Source of the DNA: Perognathus longimembris pacificus
Taxonomy: Eukaryota > Chordata > Mammalia > Rodentia > Heteromyidae
Assembly (NCBI RefSeq): GCF_023159225.1
Contig: NC_063166.1
Coordinates: 50,455,649 to 50,519,648, forward strand
DNA length: 64,000 nt
Direction: 5' to 3'
Shown: piece by piece, positions 44,635-54,025 of the stretch
Numbering within the stretch: the stretch's first letter is position 1
How the letters are laid out: each line of letters begins with the position of its first letter
Made by a program: the position numbers and the translations under genes
Notes under the pieces: generated by a model
Seen by the model: the letters and a program-made list of their open reading frames with translations, nothing else
Database searches by the model: none
Told to the model about the DNA's origin: nothing

Positions 44635-47600
44635 TCAGTTTAACTTTCTTTTCTTGAGGCGAAGGCAAAGCTGCTGAGTCGGGTGCTTGGAGACCTCCCA
44701 TGTTCCACCACGGTAGTCGTTGTCCAGGGTAAAGGGGTCAGCTAGCCTGGCGTGGGAACAATGGACCCAAGTGGCAATGCCATCTACCTTGAGGGCGGTG
44801 GGGGTAGTCAGTAGCACTACATATGGTTCCTTCCACCATGGTTCTAAGGATTTGGGGTTATGCCTCTGGACGAACACCCAGTCCCCTGGTCTGAATAAAT
44901 GGGGGGTAGGGACAAAAGCAGAATCATATAATGCTTTAAGTTGGGGCCACATATTCTTGTGCACAAGCTGCAAATAATCAAGTTTACACAAAAATTCAGC
45001 ATCATCCAAATCAGCAAGCAATTCAGTCTGAAGGCTAGGGATAATGGGCGGGGGGTACCCGTACATTATATCAAAAGGAGTAAAGCCAAGCTGATAGGGA
45101 GAATTTCTTACTCTAAGCAGAGCAAAAGGAAGGAGTGACACCCAGTCTGCACCAGTCTCTAAGGCCAATTTAGTCAAGGAGTCTTTTAGAGTCCGATTCA
45201 TTCTCTCTACCTGTCCTGAACTCTGGGGTCTATAGGCACAATGCAATTTCCAATCTGTCCCCAGTGCAGCGGCTATTCCCTGAGTTACTTTTGAGACGAA
45301 GGCCAGTCTGTTGTCCGACCCAGTGGTGGATGGGAAGCCATACCTGGGTAGGATTTCTTCCAGGATCTTCTTAGCCACTACATTCGCAGTCTCATGCTTT
45401 GTTGGATAGGCTTCAACCCATCCTGAAAAGGTGTCTACAAAAACTAGCAAATATTTGTATCCAAATTTTCCAGGTTTAATTTCTATGAAATCTACTTCCC
45501 AACACACACCTGGCCTATCCCCACGGAGGCGAGCTCCTTTAGTAACTTGTTGATTGAGGGCATTGGTGAGCTCACAGGCCTTGCAATTTTTAACAATATC
45601 TTCAATAAGTTGGTCTCCTTGTCTAATTTTTACTTTGGAGTGTCGGAGCAAGTCCTGCATTCTTCGGGTTCCCATGTGAGAGGCTTGGTGGATTCTCTTA
45701 AGGATCCCTTTACCCAGCCTTTGTGGCAAGATAAGTTTCCCTTCACAAGTTTTCCACCAGTCATTGTTTCCTTCTCTGTCTGGGGTTTTATGGGCCATGG
45801 GAATCCTCCCCATCCACTCCAAGTCTTCCTGGGAATACTGGGGCACAGGAGGCAAAGCTCGTGGCCCTGGGTCTACTAAAGTCAATATTTCTGCTCTGGG
45901 CTGAAGGGCTGCTTCCTTAGCTGCATGGTCGGCCAGATTATTCCTTCTAGTCACTGAATCAACTCCCTTTTGATGACCCGGACAGTGCATAATGACAATC
46001 TTTGTTGGTTCCCATAAGGCCCGGATGAGGCTTAAAATCTCCTGCTTGTTTCTAATGGTCTTTCCTTCAGCTGTCAGTAGCCCTCTCTCTTGGTAGATGG
46101 CTCCATGGACGTGTATGGTGGCAAAAGCATACCGGCTGTCTGTATAGATGTTTAGTTTCTTTCCTTTTCCCATCTGTAAGGCTTTTGTTAGTGCCACTAG
46201 TTCTGCTCTTTGTGCAGAAGTTCCCTGGGGGAGTGCCTCCGCACACACTATCTCAGTGTCCATAGTAACCTCCGCACCCGCATACCTTTTTCCATCCCGA
46301 ATGAAGCTGCTGCCATCGGTGAACCAGGTGTGCTCGGCATGTGATAGCAGCAAATCCAGCAAATCTGGCCGGAGGCTATGTGCTTGGGCCAGGATCTGCT
46401 CACAATCATGCAGAGGCGCTTCCAGATCTGGATCCAGCAGCAGAGTTGCTGGGTTTAATGCTGTAGGTACACAGGAGCTGATATGTGCCGGGTTAAGTAA
46501 CAAGGTCTGGTAATGGACCATGCGGGCATTGCTCATCCACCAGTCGGGCGGTTGTTTTAGCACCCCCTCTAGAGCGTGTGGAGTGGCCACAGTCAGGTTC
46601 TGTCCCAGAGTCAACTTATCTGCATCTTTTACCAAGAGGGCTACTGCAGCTATTATTCTTAAGCACAGAGGCCACCCAGCAGTGACAGGATCCAATTTCT
46701 TTGACAAGTAGGCAACTGGTCATTTCCAGGGCCCAATTGGCTGGGTGAGTACTCCTTTTGCTATTCCTTTCTTTTCAGCCATGAACAATGTGAATGGTTT
46801 ATTCACGTCAGGTAGGCCTAAGGCTGGGGCTTCCAGAAGGCTTTTCTTGATTGTCTCAAAGACTTTTTGCATCTGCTCAGTCCAATGAAATTCTGGGAGG
46901 TTTTTGGTGGCTTCATATAGAGGTTTGGCCATCTCAGCAAACCCAGGTATCCACAGCTGGCAAAAGCCCGCTGTTCCCAGGAACTCTCTGACTTGTCTGG
47001 CTGACTTAGGCACAGGGATTTTCAGCACACTCTCTTTACGTGCATCTGACAGCCAACGCTTGCCCTCTTTCAATATGAAGCCCAGATAGGTGACTTCAGG
47101 TTTACAAATTTGTGCCTTTTTAATGGAGGCCCTATAGCCCAAATTGCCAAGAGTCTTTAAGAGCCTAGTTGTTCCCTTTAGATAGCTATTTTTGTCTGGA
47201 ACGGCTATTAATAAATCATCTACATATTGCAATAGACTTATTCCAGTATTTTTAGAGCAGTACTCACTCAGGTTTTCATGTAACGCCTCATCAAAGATGA
47301 TAGGCGCATTTTTGAATCCTTGAGGCAGCCTGGTCCAGGTCAATTGACCGCTTATCCCGATTTCAGGGTCATGCCAAATAAATGCAAAGTAGCTTTGGCT
47401 CTGTGGGGCTAAGGGCAGGCTAAAGAAAGCATCCTTTAGATCCAATACAGTATACCACACATGACTCGGTGACAAAGAGCTCAGCGGGGTATACGAGTTT
47501 GGGACTGTTGGATGAATGTCCATTACTCTCTTGTTAACTTCTCTCAAGTCTTGCACTGGTCTGTAATCATTAGAATTAGGCTTTTTTACAGGCAACAGTG

Positions 47601-48246
47601 GAGTATTCCAGGCTGACTGGATGGGCTTTAGAACTCCTAAATCTAGCAATTTTCTGATGTGAGGAGTGATCCCCTTCTTTGCTTCTAGTGACATAGGGTA
47701 CTGGCAAACTCTTACTGGGTTGGCCCCGGCTTTGAGTTCCACAAAGATTGGAGGACGATGTTTTGCCAGTCCCATTCCCCCAGTTTCTGCCCATGCTTGG
47801 GGAAATGCCCGTAGCCACTCATTTTCCAGAGATTCAGGCTTGGGATGCTGGTATAGCCTATACTCCTCTTCTAACTTGCTAGTTATTAGTATACTAACAG
47901 GCTTTTCTCTTGAGTTCGTCACAGAAACCCCACTGCCTGTGAACTGTATCTGAGCTTTCATTTTTGTTAAGAGGTCATGTCCAAGCAATGGATAGGGGCA
48001 GTCAGGGATGACTAAAAACGAGTGGGTTACCTGGCCTGCTCCCAAGTCCACTGTTCTTTGAGTAGTCCATTGATAGGGTTTAGTGTCCATCGCACCTTGG
48101 ACCCATGTTGTTTTAGTGGACATCGGCCCTCTCAGGACTAGTAATACTGAATTTTCTGCTCCCGTATCTACCATGAACATGACTGGATTCCCCTCCACTT
48201 TCAATGTTATCCTGGGCTCAGGGAGGGGGTCTGAGCCCTGACTCCC
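44635..48246 (-). pseudogene. pol: Gammaretroviral pro-pol, 1,203 codons with one in-frame TGA
   Basis: It would encode protease, reverse transcriptase, RNase H and integrase, made as a Gag-Pol readthrough product. Protease: VDTGAE (catalytic Asp, pol codon ~27) and [27 protein letters not shown] and YVDD (47215-47226). A TGA at 46720-46722 (codon 509) interrupts the connection before RNase H. RNase H keeps its four acidic residues (TDGS, QRAEL, YTDSR, NLADH). Integrase keeps the HHCC zinc module (HQASH, CKAC) and DDE residues (WEVDF, GSDN, QVERMN). Total length is close to other gammaretroviral pol proteins. No frameshift. Oddities: SDNRLAF at the second Asp, GHD in protease, and the basic end LKKRKLN. 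As it stands the TGA blocks RNase H and integrase unless read through. Confidence 0.93.
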
Positions 48247-48249
48247 TCA
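48214..48249 (-). promoter_or_regulatory. gag TGA stop with readthrough-type stem
   Basis: Gag ends at TGA (48247-48249), in the same register as pol, which is the gammaretroviral readthrough arrangement. Eight nt downstream GGGCTCAG (48238-48231) pairs perfectly with CTGAGCCC (48221-48214) across a 9-nt C-rich loop. Its placement resembles the readthrough pseudoknot of murine leukaemia viruses, which usually follows UAG. The function is inferred. Confidence 0.75.
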
Positions 48250-49785
48250 GTCACTGTCCTCAGCCAACTTTAAGGCTGCCAACACTCTTTTCTGTTTTTC
48301 CTTTTTCTTGTCTAGCTCTAGGCAGTTTTTGATCCAATGCCCCTCCTTCTTGCAATAGGCTCATTGATTCTTCCCCATTCTTGATTGGGGTTTGGGTTCC
48401 TGCTCCTTACTTAGAGAGGAGGACTGTCTAAAGTTTCCTGCCTGCACAGAGGTCAGGATTTCCTTGAGGTCCTTCTTGTATTGTGCCTGTTGTCTAGCCA
48501 GACTCCTTTCCTGTCTTTGTTCTCCTGTTTCTCTCTTATTATAAACCTTTTCCGCCACTGCTACTAGATCCCTAACAGATTTTTCACCAAGCCTGGGTAG
48601 AGCCTGCAATTTCCACTTTATGTCTGGTGCGGCTTGATTTACGTAGGCAAGTATAATCATCTGAGCAGATTCCTGGGCCTCAAGATCATACGGGGTGTGT
48701 TGTCTAAATGCTTCCACAAGCTGCTCAAGGTATGCTGCTGGACTTTCACTTTCTCCCTGTCTGATATCATAAACTTTGGCCATATTGGTAGGTCGGCGAG
48801 CCTTGAAACCTGCCAGCAGAGCCTGGCGATAGACCATGAGTCGCTCCCTACCTTCAGCCATATTGGAGTCCCATGCTGGTCAGGTCTCAATCAAGGCAGG
48901 ATTCATGATGGGCGCTCCAGTGGGGCCGGGGATAATTCTCTGGGCCGCTTCTTGGATACAATCACCCTCCTTAGTGGTGAAAAGGACCTGTAAAAGCTGT
49001 CTACAATCATCCCAAGTGGGCTGGTGAGTGAAAAGTATGGTTTCAAGCAAGAGAATTAAACCCTGGGGTTTTTCAGAAAAGGGGGCATTTTGGGCACACC
49101 AATTGTAAAGATTACTAGTAGCAAATGGCCAGTATTGGAATTGTTGTCGACCATCTGCATCCACAGGACCTATAGGGCGTAGGGGAAAAGCAACAGAATT
49201 AAGAGATGTAATTCTTCGGCGCCGGCGAGTTGACTGGGCAGGGCCCTCCAGAGCAGAGGGCACAGCTGAAACATCTTCCTCAGAGTCCTCCTCTGGAGTT
49301 AACTGGTGTGGGGAGCATCGAGGGGGAAGCATTTCCTCCTCCGTGCTTCCTCCCTGGAGGACAGGTGGGTACAATTTCTTCTCTTCCTTCTTGGTTTCTC
49401 TCTTGTCACCCCATGTCTTTTGGGTGAATATTGGGGTAGGGGAAGGAGTGGAGGAGGGAGTCGGTAAGAAAGGCCGAACCCATGCTGGAGTGTCCCTATC
49501 AACTAGTTCCCTCCAGGTGTCTATATAAGGAATCTGGTCTAGATAGCCTGAACGAGGGGCTTCGATTAGGCTTTGTAAAGTACTGATCTTAACTATATTA
49601 AAGCTCCCCTCAGGTGGCCAATTAGCTTTCTCAAAGGTGGGCCATTCTGACTTACACAGGGTGATCCATTTTTCCTCCTTAAGGGTCACACCTTGGTTCT
49701 GAGCTATTTCCTTGACCTCCCTCCAGTGAGCTAGGGTCAAATCTAGGGGGCTAGATGGAGATCCCCAAGATAGAACATTACCCAT
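48247..49785 (-). pseudogene. gag: Gammaretroviral gag, 512 codons with two in-frame TGAs
   Basis: Structural polyprotein for particle assembly. The start MGNVLS is a myristoylation signal (Gly2, Ser6). Matrix occupies about residues 1-130. A linker follows with LYPPVL at 138-143, a possible ALIX-type late motif; no PPxY is seen. A basic RRRRR stretch precedes the capsid start at PLRPIGP (201). TGA at codon 302 (48880-48882) falls within capsid. The major homology region is intact beyond it (RQGESESPAAYLEQLVEAF). TGA at codon 475 (48361-48363) stands where the first Cys of the nucleocapsid CCHC knuckle is expected; the remaining C, H and C follow. Length is slightly below the usual ~540 residues. 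No frameshift. Without readthrough only a truncated matrix plus partial capsid would form. Confidence 0.92.
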
Positions 49786-49814
49786 AGCTCTGATCAGATG
49801 TTTAGTTCAGAAGG

Positions 49815-49819
<5 letters not shown>

Positions 49820-49862
<43 letters not shown>

Positions 49863-49868
49863 CACACA
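49820..49868 (-). repeat. (GT)n microsatellite just upstream of gag ATG
   Basis: About 23 units, reading (GT)n in the viral sense, ending about 35 nt before the gag start. It would be part of the genomic RNA leader. Confidence 0.95.
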
Positions 49869-49896
49869 GGCCTGAGAATAAGAAAAGTTATGAGTT

Positions 49897-50286
49897 GGAG
49901 ATCTCCTAAGTTGGCCCACAAGCCTCCTCCTGCAAGCTAAGCAGCAGGAGCAGACCTAAGTTGGCCCACAACCTTCCACAATGGTGCAGGAGGAGTGGAC
50001 CCAAGTGGACTCAGGTAAGGGTAGAGAGTCTCCTAGGTTGGCCCACAAGCCTCCTCCTGCAAGCTAAGCAGCAGGAGCAGACCTAAATTGTGGTTGTGGA
50101 GGTTGTGGAGGTTGTGGAACCTCCCGCAAGGGTGCAGGAGGAGTGGACCCAAGTGGACTCAGGTAAGGGTGGAGAGTCTCCTAGTTTGGCCCACAAGCCT
50201 CCTCCTGCTAAGCAGCAGGAGCAGACCTAAGTTGGCCCACAACCTCCTGCAAGGGTGCAGGAGGAGTGGACCTAAGTGGACTCAGA
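49897..50286 (-). repeat. Three tandem ~115-148-bp repeats in the proviral leader
   Basis: Units on the plus strand are 49897-50023, 50024-50171 and 50172-50286. Each has TCTCCTAGGTTGGCCCACAA-type words, CTAAGCAGCAGGAGCAGACC, and GGTGCAGGAGGAGTGGACC. Unit 2 has extra GGTTGTGGA repeats and unit 3 is shorter. They lie between the splice donor and gag, the usual packaging-signal region of gammaretroviruses. Confidence 0.93.
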
Positions 50287-50436
50287 GTCTGGGGCGTTCC
50301 CCAGTCTCCCCAGGATTGCCAAGTAAGCGCGTCCGCTTCGACAACCCCTTAAAGAACCCCTTTAAGAAATAAGCAAAAGCAAAACAGACAAACAGACAAA
50401 TTACAGGACAAGACAAATAAACAAATGAACAGCGCT

Positions 50437-50452
50437 GTTTGCTTACCTTCGG
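50437..50452 (-). promoter_or_regulatory. Probable 5' splice donor in the leader
   Basis: On the minus strand CCGAAGGTAAGCAAAC fits the donor consensus (AG|GTAAGC), with the junction between 50447 and 50446. In related viruses this donor makes the env mRNA. With env gone its target is unknown. Confidence 0.7.
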
Positions 50453-50481
50453 AGTCTGGGGTCTCGAGGGTCTCTGGGGCG

Positions 50482-50499
50482 ATCCCGGACAAGCCCCCA
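50482..50499 (-). promoter_or_regulatory. Primer-binding site, tRNA-Pro type
   Basis: TGGGGGCTTGTCCGGGAT on the minus strand, two bases from the LTR end. It matches the tRNA-Pro site of murine leukaemia-type viruses except one base (CTT instead of CTC). Confidence 0.9.
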
Positions 50500-50501
50500 A
50501 A

Positions 50502-50925
50502 TGTTGTGCCAGGTCACGAGACGACCACCAAGAAGGCCACTGAGACTCAGACGTTCTGAAATGCAAAAGCAAGTCAAGGCTTTATTTAAGCGAGGTGCAA
50601 CTCGGGCCTCGTACTACCCACCGACACAGCAGAGGTTAGGAGGGAGCCTCGAGCTGCGATTACACAGGGCTTATAAAGGCAAAAACAAAGTTACAGCAAT
50701 CAGGTGTTCAAGCAAGCAAGATTAGTAGGACACAGGTACAAATCTGACAGGGCTCAAGGCATTCTAGGGGTGGTTAGAGTTAAGCATTCCCAGTGGTTAG
50801 AGTTCTTGACCGGCTGAGCCCTAATAAGCTTGCCCTGGGTATGCTCACAGGGCCTTCTTATCTCAGGTTCACGTGGTAAAGTGGGGTTTGCATGGTGGGG
50901 CCTGACTTCAAAGTCTGGCACTTCA
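50502..50925 (-). repeat. 5' LTR of the provirus, 424 bp
   Basis: It would drive minus-strand transcription. TATA is read from TTATAAA (50671-50677), the AATAAA signal from TTTATT (50581-50586), and U3 has a CACGTG E-box (50870-50875). It has only one intact copy of the 19-bp U3 unit that is duplicated in the 3' LTR. By hand it differs from the 3' LTR at about 26 bases and three indels. Confidence 0.95.
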
Positions 50926-50929
50926 CTAC

Positions 50930-51795
50930 CACCTTTATTGTGATTCTTGATGCTTTCCCTCTCTTTCTGTCATCAGAATATAGTCTTTCTTTTGTTATTC
51001 ATTCTTCTCATCTATAAAGTCAAATGAAGGAAGTTTCTAATCTCACATTTTTCCCTACCTCCAATCTACCCCTAGATTCTTTGCTGTGTGTCCTAAGAAT
51101 GAAAACCCTCTCTGTTAACCAGAGAGCAAATATTTCATTCAGGAAATAGAAAAATGATGCAACCATTGTGTAATATTAAATATATCTAATGTTATCTGTA
51201 CATTTCATCACTTTTCCCAATGTTTTCCTTCAAAGCAGTATGATTTTTCAATGCAGAATCCAATCCAGGATTTTTAATTTTTATTTTCCTTTGCATCTAG
51301 GATTAGTAGAGAGTTGGGAGAGCCATTCCCTACCTTTGGGATTTGTGCATTTTCCTTTATGGTTGTTTATATGCCTCACCATCTATACATGCTTCAATAT
51401 ATATGCATTGCAGCACTGATTTGTAATGAAAAGCAATCCATTGGAGGGCAAGTATCTCCTGCATGAGGTCATACCTACAGCTGGATTTTCCTAGGGTTGC
51501 CCCAATGGGTGTAGACAGCATGCCCTGGAGCAACTGGGGCATCACCATACTGCCCTCAAGATTGCATGTGACATCAGGAGATGCCTGCATCTGGAATTCA
51601 GTGTTGAGAGGGAATAGGATTTCTGGGGATAAACTCTTATTAAGACATTTGCTGTCAGCAAGGATAAAAAGGATCATTTTTAAAGGATTAAAAAGCAAAT
51701 TAAAGCAGGATAAACCAAACAGAAATAAATGAGCTTAATTGTATTTCAAATTAGTAACATAATCACACTGGAAAGAAGAACACATTTAAATCATT
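50930..51795. other. No gene recognised
   Basis: AT-rich unique-looking sequence beyond the provirus. A 113-codon minus frame at 51357-51698 is mirrored by an 89-codon plus frame; neither has a recognisable domain. Confidence 0.5.
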
Positions 51796-51799
51796 TTTT

Positions 51800-51925
51800 T
51801 TATAAAAGCTGAGCATTGTGGTGAATGCATGTAATAATGCCAACCCTCAACAGCCTGAAGTAGGAATGTCATGAGTTCAAGGCCAGCTGGGCTACAGAGT
51901 GAGAACTGTCCTTAAAATTAATGAA
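51800..51925 (+). repeat. B1-like SINE
   Basis: GAGCATTGTGGTGAATGCAT, GAGTTCAAGGCCAGCTGGGC, CTACAGAGTGAGAACTGTCC follow the B1 consensus order. Confidence 0.85.
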
Positions 51926-52009
51926 TTAATATGAAATATAAACAAGAAAGTAACCCAAGTAATTAAATGTACTACTCTGTTTATTCTCAGCCTAAAATCA
52001 AACAGGGCC

Positions 52010-52085
52010 TCGGAAGCAGCTCAGTCAGTAGCAGAGGGTGTGCTCTGCCTGCACATGGCCCTAAGTTCAGCCCTAATGCCAACTT
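52010..52085 (+). repeat. ID-like SINE monomer, old
   Basis: AGCTCAGTCAGTAGCAGAGG, then GGCCCTAAGTTCAGCCCTAA. Confidence 0.6.
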
Positions 52086-52224
52086 AAAATAAGTAGATAA
52101 ATAAATGAAAGAACCAAATCTCAAACTCTAATGAGAATGGGTTTGCAATACTTAAGTTTTTCTGCCTTAGATAGGATTGAACAATGAGTAAATAATGTAG
52201 CCACTGTTGTAGGAGTTTTAAACT

Positions 52225-52390
52225 CCATGGTATCAGGAAGGAAGTCCATGAGACTCTTATCTCCAATAAACTATTCAGAAAAATCCAGAAGTGGCACTGT
52301 GGCTCAAGTGGTAGAGTACTAGCCTTAAGCCAAAGAAGCTCAGGGACAATGCCCAGGCCCAGAGTTAAAGCCCCAGGACAGGCAAAAATT
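52225..52390 (+). repeat. 7SL/B1-like plus Geo SINE, 5'-truncated
   Basis: It starts near the linker (GACTCTTATCTCCAATAAAC) and has the whole Geo half (CTGTGGCTCAAGTGGTAGAG). Confidence 0.85.
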
Positions 52391-52462
52391 TTTTAAAGAA
52401 TGAATTAGAGAAAAACAACAAGATAGAGGGAAGGAGATCAGGTATTTTACATAAAAAGGGAG

Positions 52463-52662
52463 GGGCTGGGAATATGGCCTAGTGGTATAGCACTTGTTGT
52501 ATATATGAAGCCCCAGGTTCGACTCCTCAGGACCACATATATAGAAAAAGCCAGAAGTGGCACTGTGGTTCAAGACATAGAGTGCTAGCCTTGAGCAAAA
52601 AGAAGCCGGGGCAGTGCTCAGACCCTGAGTTAAAGCCCCAGGGCTGGAAAAAAAAAAAAAAG
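52463..52662 (+). repeat. IDL-Geo-type dimeric SINE
   Basis: GGGGCTGGGAATATGGCCTA, GGTTCGACTCCTCAGGACCA, the Geo half and a poly(A) tail. Confidence 0.93.
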
Positions 52663-53069
52663 GGGGCCTAGAAGCTAAAGCACTCATCCTGCCTACACCT
52701 TGATTCAGAGATCTTTGTGATCTTTGTGAAAATTATTCTTTTCAGGGATATTTCAGGATAAGTCTGAAATCTCTTGTACCACAACACAGGTTTAGAAGTA
52801 AAAAAGTTCTCTAGAGCCAGCTAGAAGAGGCACCCCTGGAAAAAAACAGAAAAACCTAAGCATCAAAGTGGTAACAATGGTAATTAGGTATAACCTTTCA
52901 AATAAAGTGAGAATCTATAAGCTTATATGGATATCAATTATGCCTTGGTAAAAGATGAAGTTGATTACATTTAAAGCAGCTAAGGAAAAGAAATCTCTAA
53001 GAAAAGGCAACTAGGTGGTAGATTTAAGTCCTAAAAAGTGAGAAACATTGCTGTTTTCATCTCAAAAGA

Positions 53070-53265
53070 GAATAAGGGCTGGGAATGTGGCTTAGTGGTA
53101 GAGTGCTTGCCCAGCATGCATGAAACCCTGGTTTCAATTCCTCAGTACCACATAAACAGAAACAGCTGGAAGTGGAGCTGTGGTTGAAGTGGTAGAGTGC
53201 TAGCCTTGAACAAAAGAAGCTCAGGCTCTGAGTTCAAGCCCCTGGACTGGCAAAAAAGAAAGAAA
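53070..53265 (+). repeat. IDL-Geo-type dimeric SINE, older
   Basis: GCTGGGAATGTGGCTTAGTG, GCATGCATGAAACCCTGG, a Geo half lacking part of its middle, then an A-rich tail. Confidence 0.9.
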
Positions 53266-53554
53266 AAAGGATGAGATTATAACCTACGGCACCCAGTTTA
53301 AGGTCCCCAGAAAAGAATTCCACAACCATACTTCAAACTGGCCTGGTGGGGTCTTCAGAAGTATTCCTTTCTTCAAGAATGAGAGTGGAAAAGGAAAGTC
53401 TAGAGAATGTGTCCTCTCTCTACAATGATACTAGGTTTCCATTGGTACATGACAATTTATCACTAAGTGACTTAAATAAGACAGACTTAACCTGGATGTA
53501 GGTGAGAAGGATTCTCAGTTTGGGAATCTACTCAGCATAAAATCAAGAAGTTAG

Positions 53555-53761
53555 GCTGGGAATATGGCCTAGTGGCAAGAGTGCTTGCCTCTTATACATG
53601 AAGCCCTGGGTTCAATTCCCCAGCACCACATATACAGAAAATGGCCAGAAGTGGCGCTGTGGCTCAAGTGGCAGAGTGCTAGCCTTGAGCAAAAAGAAGC
53701 CAGGGACAGTGCTCAGGCCCTAACTGAGTCCAAGGCCCAGGACTGGCAAAAAAAAAAAAAA
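53555..53761 (+). repeat. IDL-Geo-type SINE with 16-bp target duplication
   Basis: AAAATCAAGAAGTTAG is at 53539-53554 and 53762-53777. Full dimer with a 4-bp insertion (CTAA) near the 3' end. Confidence 0.96.
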
Positions 53762-53781
53762 AAAATCAAGAAGTTAGTCAG

Positions 53782-54025
53782 AGCAGAGTGCTTGTGTCTC
53801 ACAAGTATAATCCTAGCTACTCAGGAAACTGAGATCTGAGCGTCCTGGTTCAAAGCCAGCCCAGGCAGGAAAGTCCATGAGACTCTTATCTCCAATTAGC
53901 CGCCAGAAAACAGAAAGTGGAGCAGTAGCTCAAAGTCGTAGAGCACTAGCCTTGAGCAAAAGAGCTCAGAGACAGCACCCAGGCCCTGAGTTCAGGCCCT
54001 GTGACAAAAAAAAAAAAAAAAAAGA
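53782..54025 (+). repeat. 7SL/B1-like plus Geo dimeric SINE with poly(A)
   Basis: TATAATCCTAGCTACTCAGG, CTCTTATCTCCAATTAGCCG and GAGTTCAGGCCCTGTGAC, then about 19 A. Confidence 0.92.

Larger units (their letters stand above)
43669..50925 (-). mobile_element. Env-less endogenous gammaretrovirus, 7,257-bp provirus
   Basis: A complete insertion unit on the minus strand: 5' LTR (50502-50925), primer site, splice donor, repeat-bearing leader, gag, pro-pol, a 0.5-kb non-coding tail, polypurine tract and 3' LTR (43669-44095). CTAC precedes it at 43665-43668 and follows it at 50926-50929, the 4-bp duplication expected of gammaretroviral integration. Gag-pol is one reading register of 5,151 nt. Only about 520 bp separate pol from the polypurine tract, far too little for env. 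Matrix, capsid and pol motifs resemble the murine leukaemia virus group. LTR divergence is about 6% by hand count. Confidence 0.95.

Noticed and set aside
49897..50286. CRISPR-like or satellite array
   Set aside because: Only three long imperfect units, located inside a retroviral leader of a mammalian genome.
43665..50929. Provirus as a product of recombination between two insertions
   Set aside because: The matching CTAC on both flanks is the simplest evidence for one integration, although a 4-bp match has a chance probability of about 1 in 256.
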